Origin: Zygnema cylindricum
Taxonomy: Eukaryota; Streptophyta; Zygnematophyceae; Zygnematales; Zygnemataceae
Reading direction: 5' to 3'
Assembly: GCA_037447655.1 (NCBI GenBank)
Contig: JBBHKE010001749.1
Coordinates: forward strand, 209,860-273,859
Length of the DNA stretch: 64,000 nucleotides
The notes beneath the pieces are model-generated. The model saw only the letters and a list, made by a program, of their open reading frames with translations. It had not been told where the DNA came from and made no database searches. Shown piece by piece: positions 51,601 through 63,036 of this stretch (position 1 is its first letter; each line of letters begins with the position of its first letter). Position numbers and translations under genes: made by a program.

Positions 51601-52518
51601 CTTAAATAAAACTGTGGGTAAAATGATTCCGGAAGAGATCAGATTTAATGCAAATAAAGTATAAATAAATATGAATTTAAATACAAATTAAAAATATAAA
51701 ATGTTTCCTTCTAAACAATCAATTTGTGTTTTCTCGTTAAGGGTTAAGAGTAAAATAAAATGTCCCAAAAAAATAATGAAACGGGTACCACAAAAAAAAA
51801 TGATAAAAATTGAAGTTTTTACCCACCACCTACTATATTTAAAAAACACTTAAATTCTAACAATAGGTGATACCGAAAAAAAAAAAAAAACTAAAAAGGG
51901 TGGAAAAATTACTTAGAACATTGACCAAAACTATACATGACAAAAAAAACATATAAACAAAATAATAATACAAACAACAATAAACAATAATTATAAAAAA
52001 AAAAAAAAAATACCAGAAGCAGTTGTCGGAGAAGTCTCTTCTACCCTTTTTTCAGCGCCATTTCCGGCTCCAAATTCTCCTTTAAAGCTATTTATACCAC
52101 AATTAAATTTACCACCACTAATATTTGTATGTTTTAACATTTTTGCCATTCTTTCCAAAGCTCCCAATCCTAAACTATCCCCTCTCTCCAATCTCGGTCT
52201 TTTCTCCGAATTTTTCCTCTCCGAATTTATTCTTTCCGAATTTTTCTTCTCCGAATTTTTCCCTTCCGATTCGGACATGTTATTTTCTGAAATTTCCGAA
52301 AAAGTTTCTTTTGAAAAACCCTGTCCTACTTCTGCCTCAAAATCTTCCAAAAGAAGTTCGAGCCGACCGGGACGAGAAATTTGTCTTTTTCCGTCGACAT
52401 TTTGGGGTAAAGAAGAGGAAAAAGACGGCAACTTTTTTTTTTGAGCTGCCCGAGATCCTAAACACAACTCCGGATCTTGGAATTGAGAAATTTCTCGCAT
52501 CATTGAAGGATTTTCCAT
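48667..52518 (-). CDS. CAMK-type serine/threonine protein kinase, five exons
   Basis: Minus-strand exons: 52518-52014, 51449-51316, 50603-50398, 50191-49917, 49586-48667, all GT-AG and in phase. They total 2040 nt, 679 residues plus TAA. Residues 1-170 are a charged leader with repeated (N)SE(R/K)KNSE units. The kinase domain follows: YILGEEIGRGQFGVVKA, PYACKTV (ATP Lys), [67 protein letters not shown] and SHPWL. The C-terminal 270 residues are Ser/Pro-rich low complexity with no EF-hand. The layout resembles plant PEPC-kinase-related or CDPK-related kinases; I cannot choose between them. All catalytic residues are present. ATG 52518 opens the frame. Confidence 0.9.
50751..50808. repeat. 20-bp tandem repeat in a kinase intron
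   Basis: Three copies of a unit near GCCCTTCCAAAAAAAAGAAT. Confidence 0.85.
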
Positions 52519-52569
52519 CTAAAAAAAAAAGAAACTAAAAGTGAAAAATATTTTTTTTCGGTTAAAAAG

Positions 52570-53395
52570 AGTAAAAAATGAGAGAAGCCCAATTTAAATT
52601 TTGAAATATTTTACAATACCCACTTTCGCATTTCTTAGAAAGATTCCTCTTCTACAAAGAAAAGGGAAAAAAAAAAAAAAAAGGCAGGGAATGAAAAATC
52701 TTTTAGCAGATAAGACATACGGAGTTCTCTCCCTCTCTCTCCCTCTCTCTCTTCGTCAGTCGCTATGTCACTCTGCTTCCCTCTCTCTCGCTCTATCTCT
52801 CTCCTCGTCCGTCACTTTCCTTCCCTCTCTCTCCCTCTCTGAGTCTGTCTCTCTCCCTCCCTCTCTCTCTCTCTCTTCTTCCTTTCCCTTTGGAATATCT
52901 CGCCCTGCCCGGATTTCAAACACCTAGCGGATAACTGTTGAAAAAAGAGTTTTAATTTATAGAGGCAAAAAGCTCCCGGGGGAAAGCGTTTTTTTCCCCT
53001 ATTTGTTAAAAAAAAAAAAAAAAAAAAAAGGACAGAAGTCAAATCTCCTGAAGCCACCTGCCCTTCCACCTTTTACTTTTCCTCCACTTTTTATTTTCTT
53101 CCAGGAAATCTCCGTAACCGGACCAGCAAAAAGACAAAAAAACAAAAAAAACAAAATCGCAGAGTTCGATATTTTTTTTATTTTGGGGAAATCGGACAAT
53201 CGGACGATCCAGATGCGGAGATTACGGAAGCTGTTATTTTTTTTCGGGCAAAATTCGGTCGCAAAACGACAAAAAGGTAGCACGGGCAGGGCTAAAATTA
53301 GCTAGAGTCAGAGAGAAAAAGGACATATGTACGGAGGTCCCTTTGGCAACCGCAAACGGTTCATCCGGAAGGGAGGTATTATCTGAAAGTGAAAA
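52570..53395 (-). repeat. Repeat R, right copy, inverted
   Basis: It is the inverted counterpart of 46490-47110: AATACCCACTTTCGCATTTC at 52614, a poly-A run near 53008, TTTTCGGGCAAAATTCGGTC near 53243, and GGTCCCTTTGGCAACCGCA and GGAGGTATTATCTGAA near 53335-53390. It also holds a CT-rich microsatellite (52725-52880). Confidence 0.8.
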
Positions 53396-55054
53396 AGACA
53401 AATAACGGATAAAATTTTAAATACGACAAATTTTGACATTTACTCCATCGGCAGATTGGCACCAACCGCTTGGAAATTGTTTTGTCGTTATTCTGCTCTT
53501 CTCATTTTATGGCTTGTTTTTTTGTGATGATTACAGTAAGGGTATTAAATAAATATAAAAGTGAAATAAAAAAGAAAAATGTCGCGTCGAAAAAGGCTAT
53601 AGCTAAGAAATGTACAATTTTTTTATCATTAAATGTATATTCCAAAAAATAGATATAGAAATAGAAACGTACGGAATTCTGTCGTTTTGCGCAGCAACAG
53701 GTTGTGTTTTCAATTTTTCATTGATGATATGCCCAGAATCATTCAGCATTTCCTGGTTTAAACGTTTAATCATACGGATAAACACCAGTTTCCTATGTTT
53801 AAACGTGCCATTTTGTACGGATTTCCCAAACTTGTGAAAATGATTTGTTTAAATTAACAAAATATCACTACGGGATTTTTTTTTCCAAAACACGTGAAAA
53901 GGTGTATTTGCAAGTACAATGTACTTGTTCTAACCTGTACGGATGCAGCATGCCGTACACATGTAGTTTGTCGTACATGTACAATGAACGAGAAATTTAA
54001 ATTGACAGCAGTTATATTTAAACTGCCGTGTTTCCAGAAAATTTGACCGACAGAAGTCTCCTGTACGGACGAAGTGTTTCATGATTGACACGTCATAGCG
54101 CCACGTTTTGTCGTGATCTGACGTGACAGACTTCAGTCCAGCTGCGAGACACCTGGCAGCTGGAGAGTTGCCGAAGGCGAAAAACGAGGAGAAAATATAT
54201 ATACATTTTATCCTGTAAAGTACGGATACGGAAAACTTGTGCGATTTACCTGTTAATCCGTACGCTTTTATAAAATATCAGATGTCCGTCAGGTTCTGTT
54301 GCCACGTGGCATGAGAATGTGGGATTTTTTTTTTGGAAGAAAGAATATTTTGGAAGGGTTAAGGGACGGGCAGATTGGAATAAAACAAATCACGTTTGCA
54401 ATTATTTTCATTTTCCCTCTTATTCAATATTATTTTGTCTTGAAAAATAAAAAATTGAGAAATGTCGACAAAAGAAAACGATAAGGATGCATTTCCACAT
54501 TTTCCAGGCGCCAAAGGCCAAATACCGTACTCAGAAATTCAGTTTTGGATTGTCATTTTTTGTCTTTTTTGTACTTTTAAAAAAAAAATGTTTTCATTAG
54601 TCATGACTTTTTTGTTTTTTCTGTCTGTCCGTTAGAAGAAAGGTAACGTTTTTCAAGTCCTCCGTCCGTACGTCTGCGCGCTTCTCAAGAAAACGAATGA
54701 CGTGATGACGTCAGCAGAGTTGAATTTCGTTTACCGACGGAACTTACGAAGCGTCCACTTTATCTCAAAAAAAAAACAGTTTTTTGTACTGTACTTTCCA
54801 GATGGTTTACAGCTTCACCCTCAGCACTAGTCTCCCACTTTCTACGGGCTGAAAGCTGTAAGGATATGTCGGCTGGCACCACGCGGCAAAAACTCCTGCA
54901 AAGCCGATGTTACCAGATGTGTCCTTGAGCAGTCGTACGGATGAGCTGTACCTTTGGACGTTCTGCTGCCGACAGCAGCTACCACGCCGTACATGTACGG
55001 AAGCCAATGGGAGATAGTACAGCTGGCATCTGCTCAAAACTTGATCGCCCTCAG
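53396..55054. other. Intergenic region with an uncertain minus-strand frame
   Basis: A minus-strand frame at 54807-55037 (GNIGFAGVFAAWCQPTYPY, then GRLVLRVKL and stop) could be a 3' exon. It is cut off on its 5' side by the MITE at 55055. The rest shows nothing I can name. Confidence 0.4.
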
Positions 55055-55673
55055 TACACCGCGAATCGTAATTAGAGTAAATTACTCTAATTCGGTCGCT
55101 CGAAATTTCGACTCTATGACATAAGATAGAGTAAACGATTCTAATTTTTTCATTATTCTAATTTAGGTAAGTTTAATTAGCGTAACAGAATTGTAATATA
55201 GGTTCGTTTTAAATAGTGTGGATTACGGACGACGTTCGACCGTGCAAAACTGTACTTTTTTAAGTAAAAAGGTACAAATAATGATTTAATACAATCGCGC
55301 TCGCACGTGAAATCGGACTAAACGAAAAATCAATCACATCGAAAAAAAGCCGTTCGCATAACTCTCGTCCGTCGACAGCATCGTCGTCAGTGTGAACATT
55401 AACTGACATTCAGAGCGACAAATAATGCTAGCGTCATAATGACGTCACAACTATACGGACTGACAGATTTTGTACATCCACGTAATTTAGTGTTTATAGT
55501 TTCAACGCGGATATTATTGCCGACATAACCCAATATAGAGTACTTAAATAAATTAGAGTAAACTTCGACAGTGAAAAAATTCTATCACATAAATTAGAGT
55601 TCATTACTCTAATTGTTTTTTTTTGTTTTTTTACTCTAATTTTTTCATTACTCTAATTACGATTCGCGGTGTA
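55055..55673. mobile_element. MITE group B, copy 3, intact
   Basis: A 619-bp element. The ends TACACCGCGAATCGTAATTA and the inverted right end are identical over 26 bp. This is the best-preserved copy and probably the most recent insertion. The terminal TA is compatible with a TA target duplication. Confidence 0.93.
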
Positions 55674-55728
55674 CTAAATACTCCTCGAGGACACCTACCT
55701 ACCCTAGGAAGCAGCAGAATTCTCGGGA

Positions 55729-56579
55729 ATGTACTTTGGTCCTCAACTAGGCCGTACGACTCCTTCTAGACTATTTGTGTACGGAAGCGCTCAGCCCTCT
55801 GAGCGTGGCGACCGTTTATTTGTAAAAATGTACGGCATCTATCCGCCGTTCGATCTCCATCTGGACAGCTGGACACTATTCTTGGTCTTCCGAAGATTCA
55901 CTTTTCGCTTACGATTGGTGGAGCGTAATTACTTATTAGAATAGAAAGTCTGTTAGATGACGTCATCTGACAAGTGTGAGTGAGAGCGTACTCGGAATTT
56001 AAGATTCAGTATATTTGTCGTATTCTTCAAGGTGTTCACGATCCACTAACTCCCCAGTTGCCGTTAGCTGGCTGCCTACGTGGCAGATTGACGCTCTCGT
56101 ACTTTCCGTACAAATATGTTTCCAAACCAGAGGGATTACAAAACCGTATGCGCTTGCTTGAAAAAACTATCCAAGAAACCGGGGCGCTACAGTCGACAAC
56201 GTCCTTCAGACACATTTGTCGTTTAGGATTTGGATCTTGCCTGAAGTTCTGCGTAGGAATCCTTGACAGCCTGGATATCAGATTTTGTCGATTATCAATG
56301 ATTCGATTCGTGCTGACAAGCAAACTCGCCAGCTGGCAATCCAGTGGAGAACGTGACGGTATCTCACCACGCCGGAGAAACAAGAGTGACAGAGCATTCG
56401 TACAAACAGAAATTCTTTGTCTTCTTTTCAAGTTGTCTTTTTGTGTCTTTTCGGCGTCCAGATTTCAATCTTTGGTCCACACTCGGCTACCCCAGAAATT
56501 GGAGCATTTTGCCGTACGGAAAAGAAGTGATCGGTTGTCCGCTGGAAGACAAAGCGTCCTCCGTACAGTTTCCGGGTAG
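55729..56579 (+). other. Open frames of unknown origin
   Basis: Plus-strand frames at 55729-55944 (KMYGIYPPFDLHLDSWTLF) and 55980-56579 (199 codons; KPEGLQNRMRLLEKTIQET) are longer than expected by chance in this AT-rich DNA. The opposite strand is also open at 56036-56431. I recognise no family. It may be a decayed gene or a transposase remnant. Confidence 0.3.
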
Positions 56580-56727
56580 CTGGCTGACCAATATCTTTGA
56601 ATTTCTAAAACCTCCAAATCTAAGGGTACTTTCGCATGTAACCGAAACTTTAGTCGTAAAACTTTGTTTTTAGCGAAGATTCTTCGTACTATTTTCAGAG
56701 TATTCGTATGTAAATAAATGAAATTGT

Positions 56728-57534
56728 TAGTGTTGGGTATCGGGAAATTCATATCGCGATAATTTCGATATTCAATATATCGAATATCGATCGAGCAAAT
56801 TTCTCGATATATCGTACCGAGACCAATAAAAGTATCGCGATATATAGTATTTTTTAAATTTAATATTTTATATAATATGTCATTTTAGCGATGAAGACAA
56901 ATTGTTTGATACGCGACGTACGACGTGATTTTCGTTCCATGACTTAAAGGTAGACGCCGCAAAATGTAACCGACAAAAAAGTAATAATTCCGTAATTCAT
57001 ATTATTAATTATTTAGTACATAGAGATTTCACATACGAAAAGGTCACACTAATTAAGTCAAAGTATAATCTGAAAAAAAAAATTGCAGACTGTTCCTTTC
57101 ATGCTTTCAGGCAGGAATACCTACCAATCTGCAGTTATTTTTGCAGGAAACTACCAATCTGCAGATTGGTAGCCATTACATCTTATCCATTTCCAGCGAC
57201 TAATATTATAGAAAGCTTACACATTTAGTTTTTTCCATGGATTCCTAAGGGATGGGAGGAAGCATGGGAGGTGAAGAGGAAAATGACACTGAAATGCTTC
57301 CGGATATTTACTACCAGCTGCAGCAGCATTAGTTCTCGCAGTAGTAGCAAAAATAGTTATAATTTTTTGTTTTAAAAAGCCTCGATATATCGACGATACG
57401 ATATATCGGCGATAGATTGACGATATATCGCGATATTTAGCTTTTCGATATATCGAAGCGATATATCGATCATCGGGTACCTGAAATTCGATATATATCG
57501 AATATCGGAAAATGGTCCTCGATACCCAACACTA
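56728..57534. mobile_element. TATCG-rich TIR element, copy 2 (about 807 bp)
   Basis: It begins TAGTGTTGGGTATCGGG and ends CTCGATACCCAACACTA. Both flanks inside are dense in ATATCGCGATA and TCGATATATCG. A partial relative follows at 57575-57740. Confidence 0.85.
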
Positions 57535-58119
57535 GTTCATTGGTTCATATTGGTTCATATCGAGATATCATATTTTTCAGTGTTGTGATCGGTATATTTC
57601 CTACCGGCGATAATTCCGAAAATCAATATATCAATATCAGTTTATCGATAAAGGGCCGATACATTGCGATTTATCATTATCGGTAATTATCGCCAATAAG
57701 TTACGATATATATCTATTTATAACCGGTACTGTACAGTACAGTACTAGTAGTTAAGAAAACCGTGTGTCACTGTGTCCACACCGTAAAGTAAAAGTCCCA
57801 CACGCTGTAATAGGGTATGTCAATAGGGTCATAGGGTTTGTTTTGTGTTTTTTATAATAAAACAAAAAAAAGAGAAATAAAATAACCATAGTTCAAAAGT
57901 AGGTGAAAGTAGGCCCAAACAATATGCCTATTGTATGTAAAACATACAATATGACCTTAAGACCCATATTGTATTGGTCGCAAAATGAAAAAAATAGTAA
58001 CAGGGTTGAGTTACACATCGATCGATAGAGAATTATACGTCATGTCTAAATTTTGAAAAACATTCGGACAATTTTTTTTTTTCCGTGAGTTTTGAGGTAT
58101 TTTTTATTTAAACCGTCAG

Positions 58120-59300
58120 ATTTGGGTCAAAATTTTAGATAACCAAAACCAACCCTGTTTTTTTTTCAAAATTTGAGTACACGACGCCCAACCGCGTTAT
58201 GTCACGCTCCAAAATTGTTAACCATTACCCGAAACGCGTTTACGAAAATAAAAGTTAACCGAAACTCAATTACTCGCGAGTACCCGTACCCGCCCGTACC
58301 CGAATAAGTACAAAATTAGTGGTACATCTCCCTTATACATTCCAACGATACCAAGAGTACAAAGTACAATATTGTTGGATAGTATTGACAGTACAAAACC
58401 TTCAATTTTTTTCGTTTTTTGCTTACCCGACCGTATCCGTTTTTTTTTTCGTGAATCACCCGCCCGAATCCGCCCGACCCCCCAAATTTGGCAACCGAAT
58501 CCGTTACGGATCCGACGCGGGTGGTTGGTTAACGGTCGGTTACAGTTTTGATTGACCGTTTGCGACCTCTGCTGTACTGTACTGTTCCGATATGCCCCCT
58601 GGGGGGGGTTTGTGAAAAACATTACACGTTGGGATAAGGAAATTCCGGTACGGGATTCAAAACCGTACGTCTGAAGGATAGAGACATAAATTGATTATCG
58701 GTCAATAAGGTACATAACGACAATCCTTTAATTGCTATCTGTATTTGGCGTATTTCATATAATGTCAAATTCGTAAAAAATCGGCTCAAAGTATGCATCG
58801 ACACATTTGGTGTCATATGTTGGTGTACCATGTATTAGAGGTCGCAAACAATCAACCGAAACTGTGATCGACCGTTAACCAACCGCCCGTGTCGGATTCG
58901 GAACGGATTCGGTTGCCAAATTTGGGGGGTCGGGCGGATTCGGGTGGGTGATTCACAGAAAAAAAAAATCTCAGTTACGGTCGAGTTAGCAAAGAACGAA
59001 AAAAAATGAAAATTTTGTACTGTCCATACAATCCAACATTATTGTACTTTGTACTCTTGGTATCGTGGAAGGTATACGGGAGATGTAACACTAGTTTTGT
59101 ACTTATTCGGGTACGGGCGGGTACGGTTAGTCGCGAGAAATCGAGTTTCGGTTAACTTTTATTTTCGTAAACGCGTTTCGGGTTGTTAACAATTTTGGAG
59201 CGTGACATAACCCGGTCGGGCATCGGGTACTCAGATTTTGGAAAAACGGTCGGTTTCGGTTATCTAAATTTTTGACTTTTGCGACCTCGGCCATGTATTG
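58120..59300. repeat. Long palindrome, arms of about 450 bp
   Basis: The left arm (about 58120-58575) and right arm (about 58846-59300) are inverted copies with a spacer near 270 bp. Matches include CGTACCCGCCCGTACCCGAA against TTCGGGTACGGGCGGGTACG, AAACGCGTTTACGAAAATAA against its complement, and GATACCAAGAGTACAAAGTA against its complement. Neither arm codes. Confidence 0.85.
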
Positions 59301-59669
59301 TGGGGTGCTGTACCATGTCGACGGCGAGTTTCCACTAATCAATAACCTTTGAGGCTTTGACCTTTGTCGGATAATTTGTGTATCGAACATCGCGAAACAA
59401 TTTCTGACCTCCTTTTTTGGCCTCGATATGCAACTCTAGCCGTGTCGGCGTGTTGTGGCCTAGATTCGGGCACGCAACGAAAAGTACGCATTGCGTGTAA
59501 AACTGTACCAGAAAGTGTCGATAAGCGTACGATTTCTGACACCTCAACGGCTCTCATTCAACAGGAAGTCCTTCAAGGTCCCGTACCTCTAGATATTGGA
59601 AGAGATAGTTTTTAACACGACGGTTTATTTGTTATTAGTCTGTCTGTGCTTTTCTCCAACGCGGTAGCT
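59301..59669. other. 5' flank of the aleurain-like protease
   Basis: It holds the promoter and 5' UTR of the protease gene. No clear core motif is seen. Confidence 0.4.
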
Positions 59670-62600
59670 ATGGCCTCTTTCCATATTCTTGCTGCGATAT
59701 TAGTCAGTGCAGGCTTCCTCCTGTCTGATGCGACTCGATATTTAGATGAGCCAGGCCAGGCGGATATTTCTATGGTTACACAAAAGCTTAGTCTTCCTCA
59801 GGATTTTAGTCTCCTGGGAAATCAGATTCATGTGGAGAAGTTTAAGGCATTCGTCTCCAGGTACGTTGGAATGTTTTTTTAACCATTTCAATGAAACATG
59901 ATCTTGATGATACATTCTTTTTCCTTTATATCTATGCAATTGATCTCCTCCTTGCTTTCATTTTCTCTTGTATGTCTCAATTAATAAATGTCTTTGCTTA
60001 ATGACTAAGTACGTTCTGAGGTATGTATTTTTTTTTAACATTTCTCGATTACCAAATTGCTTTTCGGTTCTTGCAGTTTCAAGAAGCAGTACTCGACAAA
60101 ATCGGAGTTATTGCAACGCTTTGAGACTTTCAAGGAGAGCTTGGCCATTGTTGAGGCAACCAACAATGCTGCCTTAACTTACACATTAGAAGTTAACAGT
60201 AAGATTTTGGGACTCTAAATGTTTGAATGTTCTCTTTGTAGCTCTATGTGCAACAACTTCGCACAGTCTGCATCAATTGCAGCTTTGCAATTTGAACTTG
60301 ACTTTGTACAAAATTAATGTCTATGCAGGTTGGTCAGCGTACAACATGTGAAAGTTTCATAACCATACAACTGTAATAATTACATGTTTAGCTTATCCTC
60401 CATACTTTTAGAATGGCCCCAAAACTGATATAGCTATCCTGTTTGTAACCTTAGAATTTGCGGATTGGACCTGGGATGAGTTCAAATCGAAGATGCTTGG
60501 AAGTGCGCAGAATTGCTCGGCAACTCGAGGAAATCATGTGAAGTCTAACAATGTTTTGCCGCCAAAGGTAAGTTTCCTGGCAATTTTATTTAGATAGCCA
60601 GAGATCCCGGCATTGAGTTTTGGGTCAGATAATGTGTTAAAGGCACAGTCGTTGGTTGATATTCTAACTGTTATTAGCGTCCTTGTGATTGCTAGTTCTG
60701 ACCTCCAATATTGGCTTCAGGCCGCAGCATGTTTGTGATCATCTGATGTGCTACTTTCAAGACTGATCTGTGCTTGTTTTTATCCTGACAATATTCTGGT
60801 TATTGCAGCGTAAATGTGCTCATTTTGCTAAACTGTGTTCAATTTGTCACATGATTTTTGAACATGGTACTGTAGTGTTGTTGATGGCTTTCAATTGGGC
60901 GGAGATTTTTGTTGACTCAAAAATTTGTTCTCTTTAATCTTTTGGAAGAGTTCTCATGGTAATTTTTGGACTTTTTCCTTCAAATGCAGAAAGATTGGCG
61001 TGACGAAGGAATTGTGGGCCCAATAAAAAACCAAGGTGGATGTGGCTCCTGCTGGACATTCAGGTATGTGTTTGTATAGATATGGTTATGGTAATCCCAG
61101 TGCAGTAGTATCTAAAGAGTTGTTTCTGATATAATGCGCTGACAGTTACAACTTCTGGTCCGCTTGATTATCGGTTTTTTTTTGCCTTCGCTTCAGTGCT
61201 TCGAATGGCATCAGCAGTCCTGCCAGTCACCTAAAGTGTGTCTTTTTCAGTTGTGGGATTCATTCGGTTGTTGGAAAGTTTCCGATATATCTTTGTAGAC
61301 ATGAACATATGGAATGGCAGATCTAATTGTTTGTTGGTCGAGTTGATTTTGTATTCGATAGATTCTGGAGATTTGTGATTTTGCTGAATTGCTTTACAAC
61401 TTGGATTTTCAGTATACTGCTAAGGACATTTCTAACGATTTCAGACATGTTATGTTTTGTCCCTTGCAGTACTACTGGTGCACTTGAGGCTGCAACTATT
61501 CAAGCGACTGGCAAAATGGTTTCTCTTTCGGAACAGCAGCTGGTAGACTGTGCTGGCCAATTCAACAACTTTGGTTGCGGAGGAGGGCTTCCATCTCAAG
61601 TATGTTTTCTTTTCTGTCGGACAGGAAATGAACATATTTGTCTTCCATGAGGATGCCCTCCTGTTTTGTTTTGGTTATTTTGCTCTGTTTTTACCAACAA
61701 CTTGTTGAAGTTGTAGGTGAACCCAGGCTTGTTTTCCGATATTTATCATAGCTTAAATTTAACTGACCCAAAAGTCTTGAGCACTACTAATGTAATTGAT
61801 AGCTATAGTAAAGTGAAACTCAGCACTGATCCTGATAGTACTTTCCAAGGATATTGATAAGAAGAATGTTAGAGACATTAAGGTGAAGGTCAAGAATGAT
61901 GGTAATAGTGTTAGAAGTATTTTAGTCAATTGAAAATAACTTTCCTATCATCAGAGCTGCTGAACTATCAAAATCTGCACTTTTTAGCATGTGAAATCCG
62001 GCACGTGTCGTGCAGCCAAAGTGAAAGTGGAAAAGTTTTTGAAGTTAAAACAGGGTGCAGCTAAGGACAAGAAAAGCTGTCTATTGAGGTCTGCAGGCTG
62101 TTCATGTTTATACAATGGATTGCTGTATTTGATGACGACAAGTATGATGTATAAGTAGTACTGCTAAAAACAACACTGCCCTCATTGTCCATGTTGTTTT
62201 GCTGTTCTGTGGAAAGAAAGTAGAGCATAAAATCAGTAGAAATAGAAATGAAAGTTTGTCCAGTCCCAGTGTCCACATTCACTTGGTTTATTTTTTTTCA
62301 AACAAGGGTCGCTTCAGTGGCTATTATTTTTGCTATTTAAGAGAATGTGTTATTTTGAACTGTACTTTTGAATGAACCTATCTGTACTTCTCGAGGACAG
62401 TTGTGACATGTTTCTTGTGTCGCACTGTAACCTCAGGAAGGGAATGTTTAAGCTAATGAGCTAACAATCACAACACTTTTTGACTGGAGTACCTGTGCTG
62501 TCTGCTTGTGCAGGCATACGAATATATCATTTATAATGGTGGCATTGACACAGAAGATGCGTACCCTTACACTCATTTGGACCAGGAGTGCAAGTTTGAT

Positions 62601-63036
62601 CCAAAGGGTGTTGGAGCCACGGTGAAAGCCGTTGTCAACATAACTGAGGTTTGTCTTTTCCCCGATACCAATTGATACTGCAGTATGTGTTGCATTCTAA
62701 TCATGCCTTGATGCATGCATGTGATTCAGGTGTTTGTATCTAGGACATTTGATGTAATTCAATGTTATGGTTGGAAGCAGTGTTTTCTTACTTTTTGCCT
62801 GATGAGTGTGTGTTACTTTTCACTTGGTCGTGCTTGTTCCTTTTTCATTTTTTAATTTTTAACTGTGGAACACTCATCATTCTCCATATATTTTTTTTGC
62901 AGTTTGACGAGTTGGAGCTGACGGATGCTGTGGCGTTTGTCCGCCCAGTGAGCATTGCATACCAAGTTGTGGCAGACTTCAGATTGTACAAAAGTGGAGT
63001 TTACACCTCAACATCCTCTGCAAATCAGATCCAATG
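59670..63036 (+). CDS. Aleurain/cathepsin H-like cysteine protease, first seven exons
   Basis: A papain-family vacuolar/lysosomal protease, an aminopeptidase in the cathepsin H group. Exons: 59670-59860, 60077-60198, 60455-60567, 60990-61063, 61470-61599, 62514-62648, 62903-63036, all GT-AG and in phase. [18 protein letters not shown] is a signal peptide. ATG 59646 is an alternative start eight codons earlier. The propeptide has an I29-like region ([18 protein letters not shown]), then QNCSAT, matching the cathepsin H mini-chain. The mature enzyme starts near [19 protein letters not shown]; the catalytic Cys is in GCGSCWTF. It continues with [38 protein letters not shown] and [11 protein letters not shown]. 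The last exon ends in phase 2 (TG). The exons with the catalytic His and Asn are not seen before 64000, so the gene runs past the window. Confidence 0.92.
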
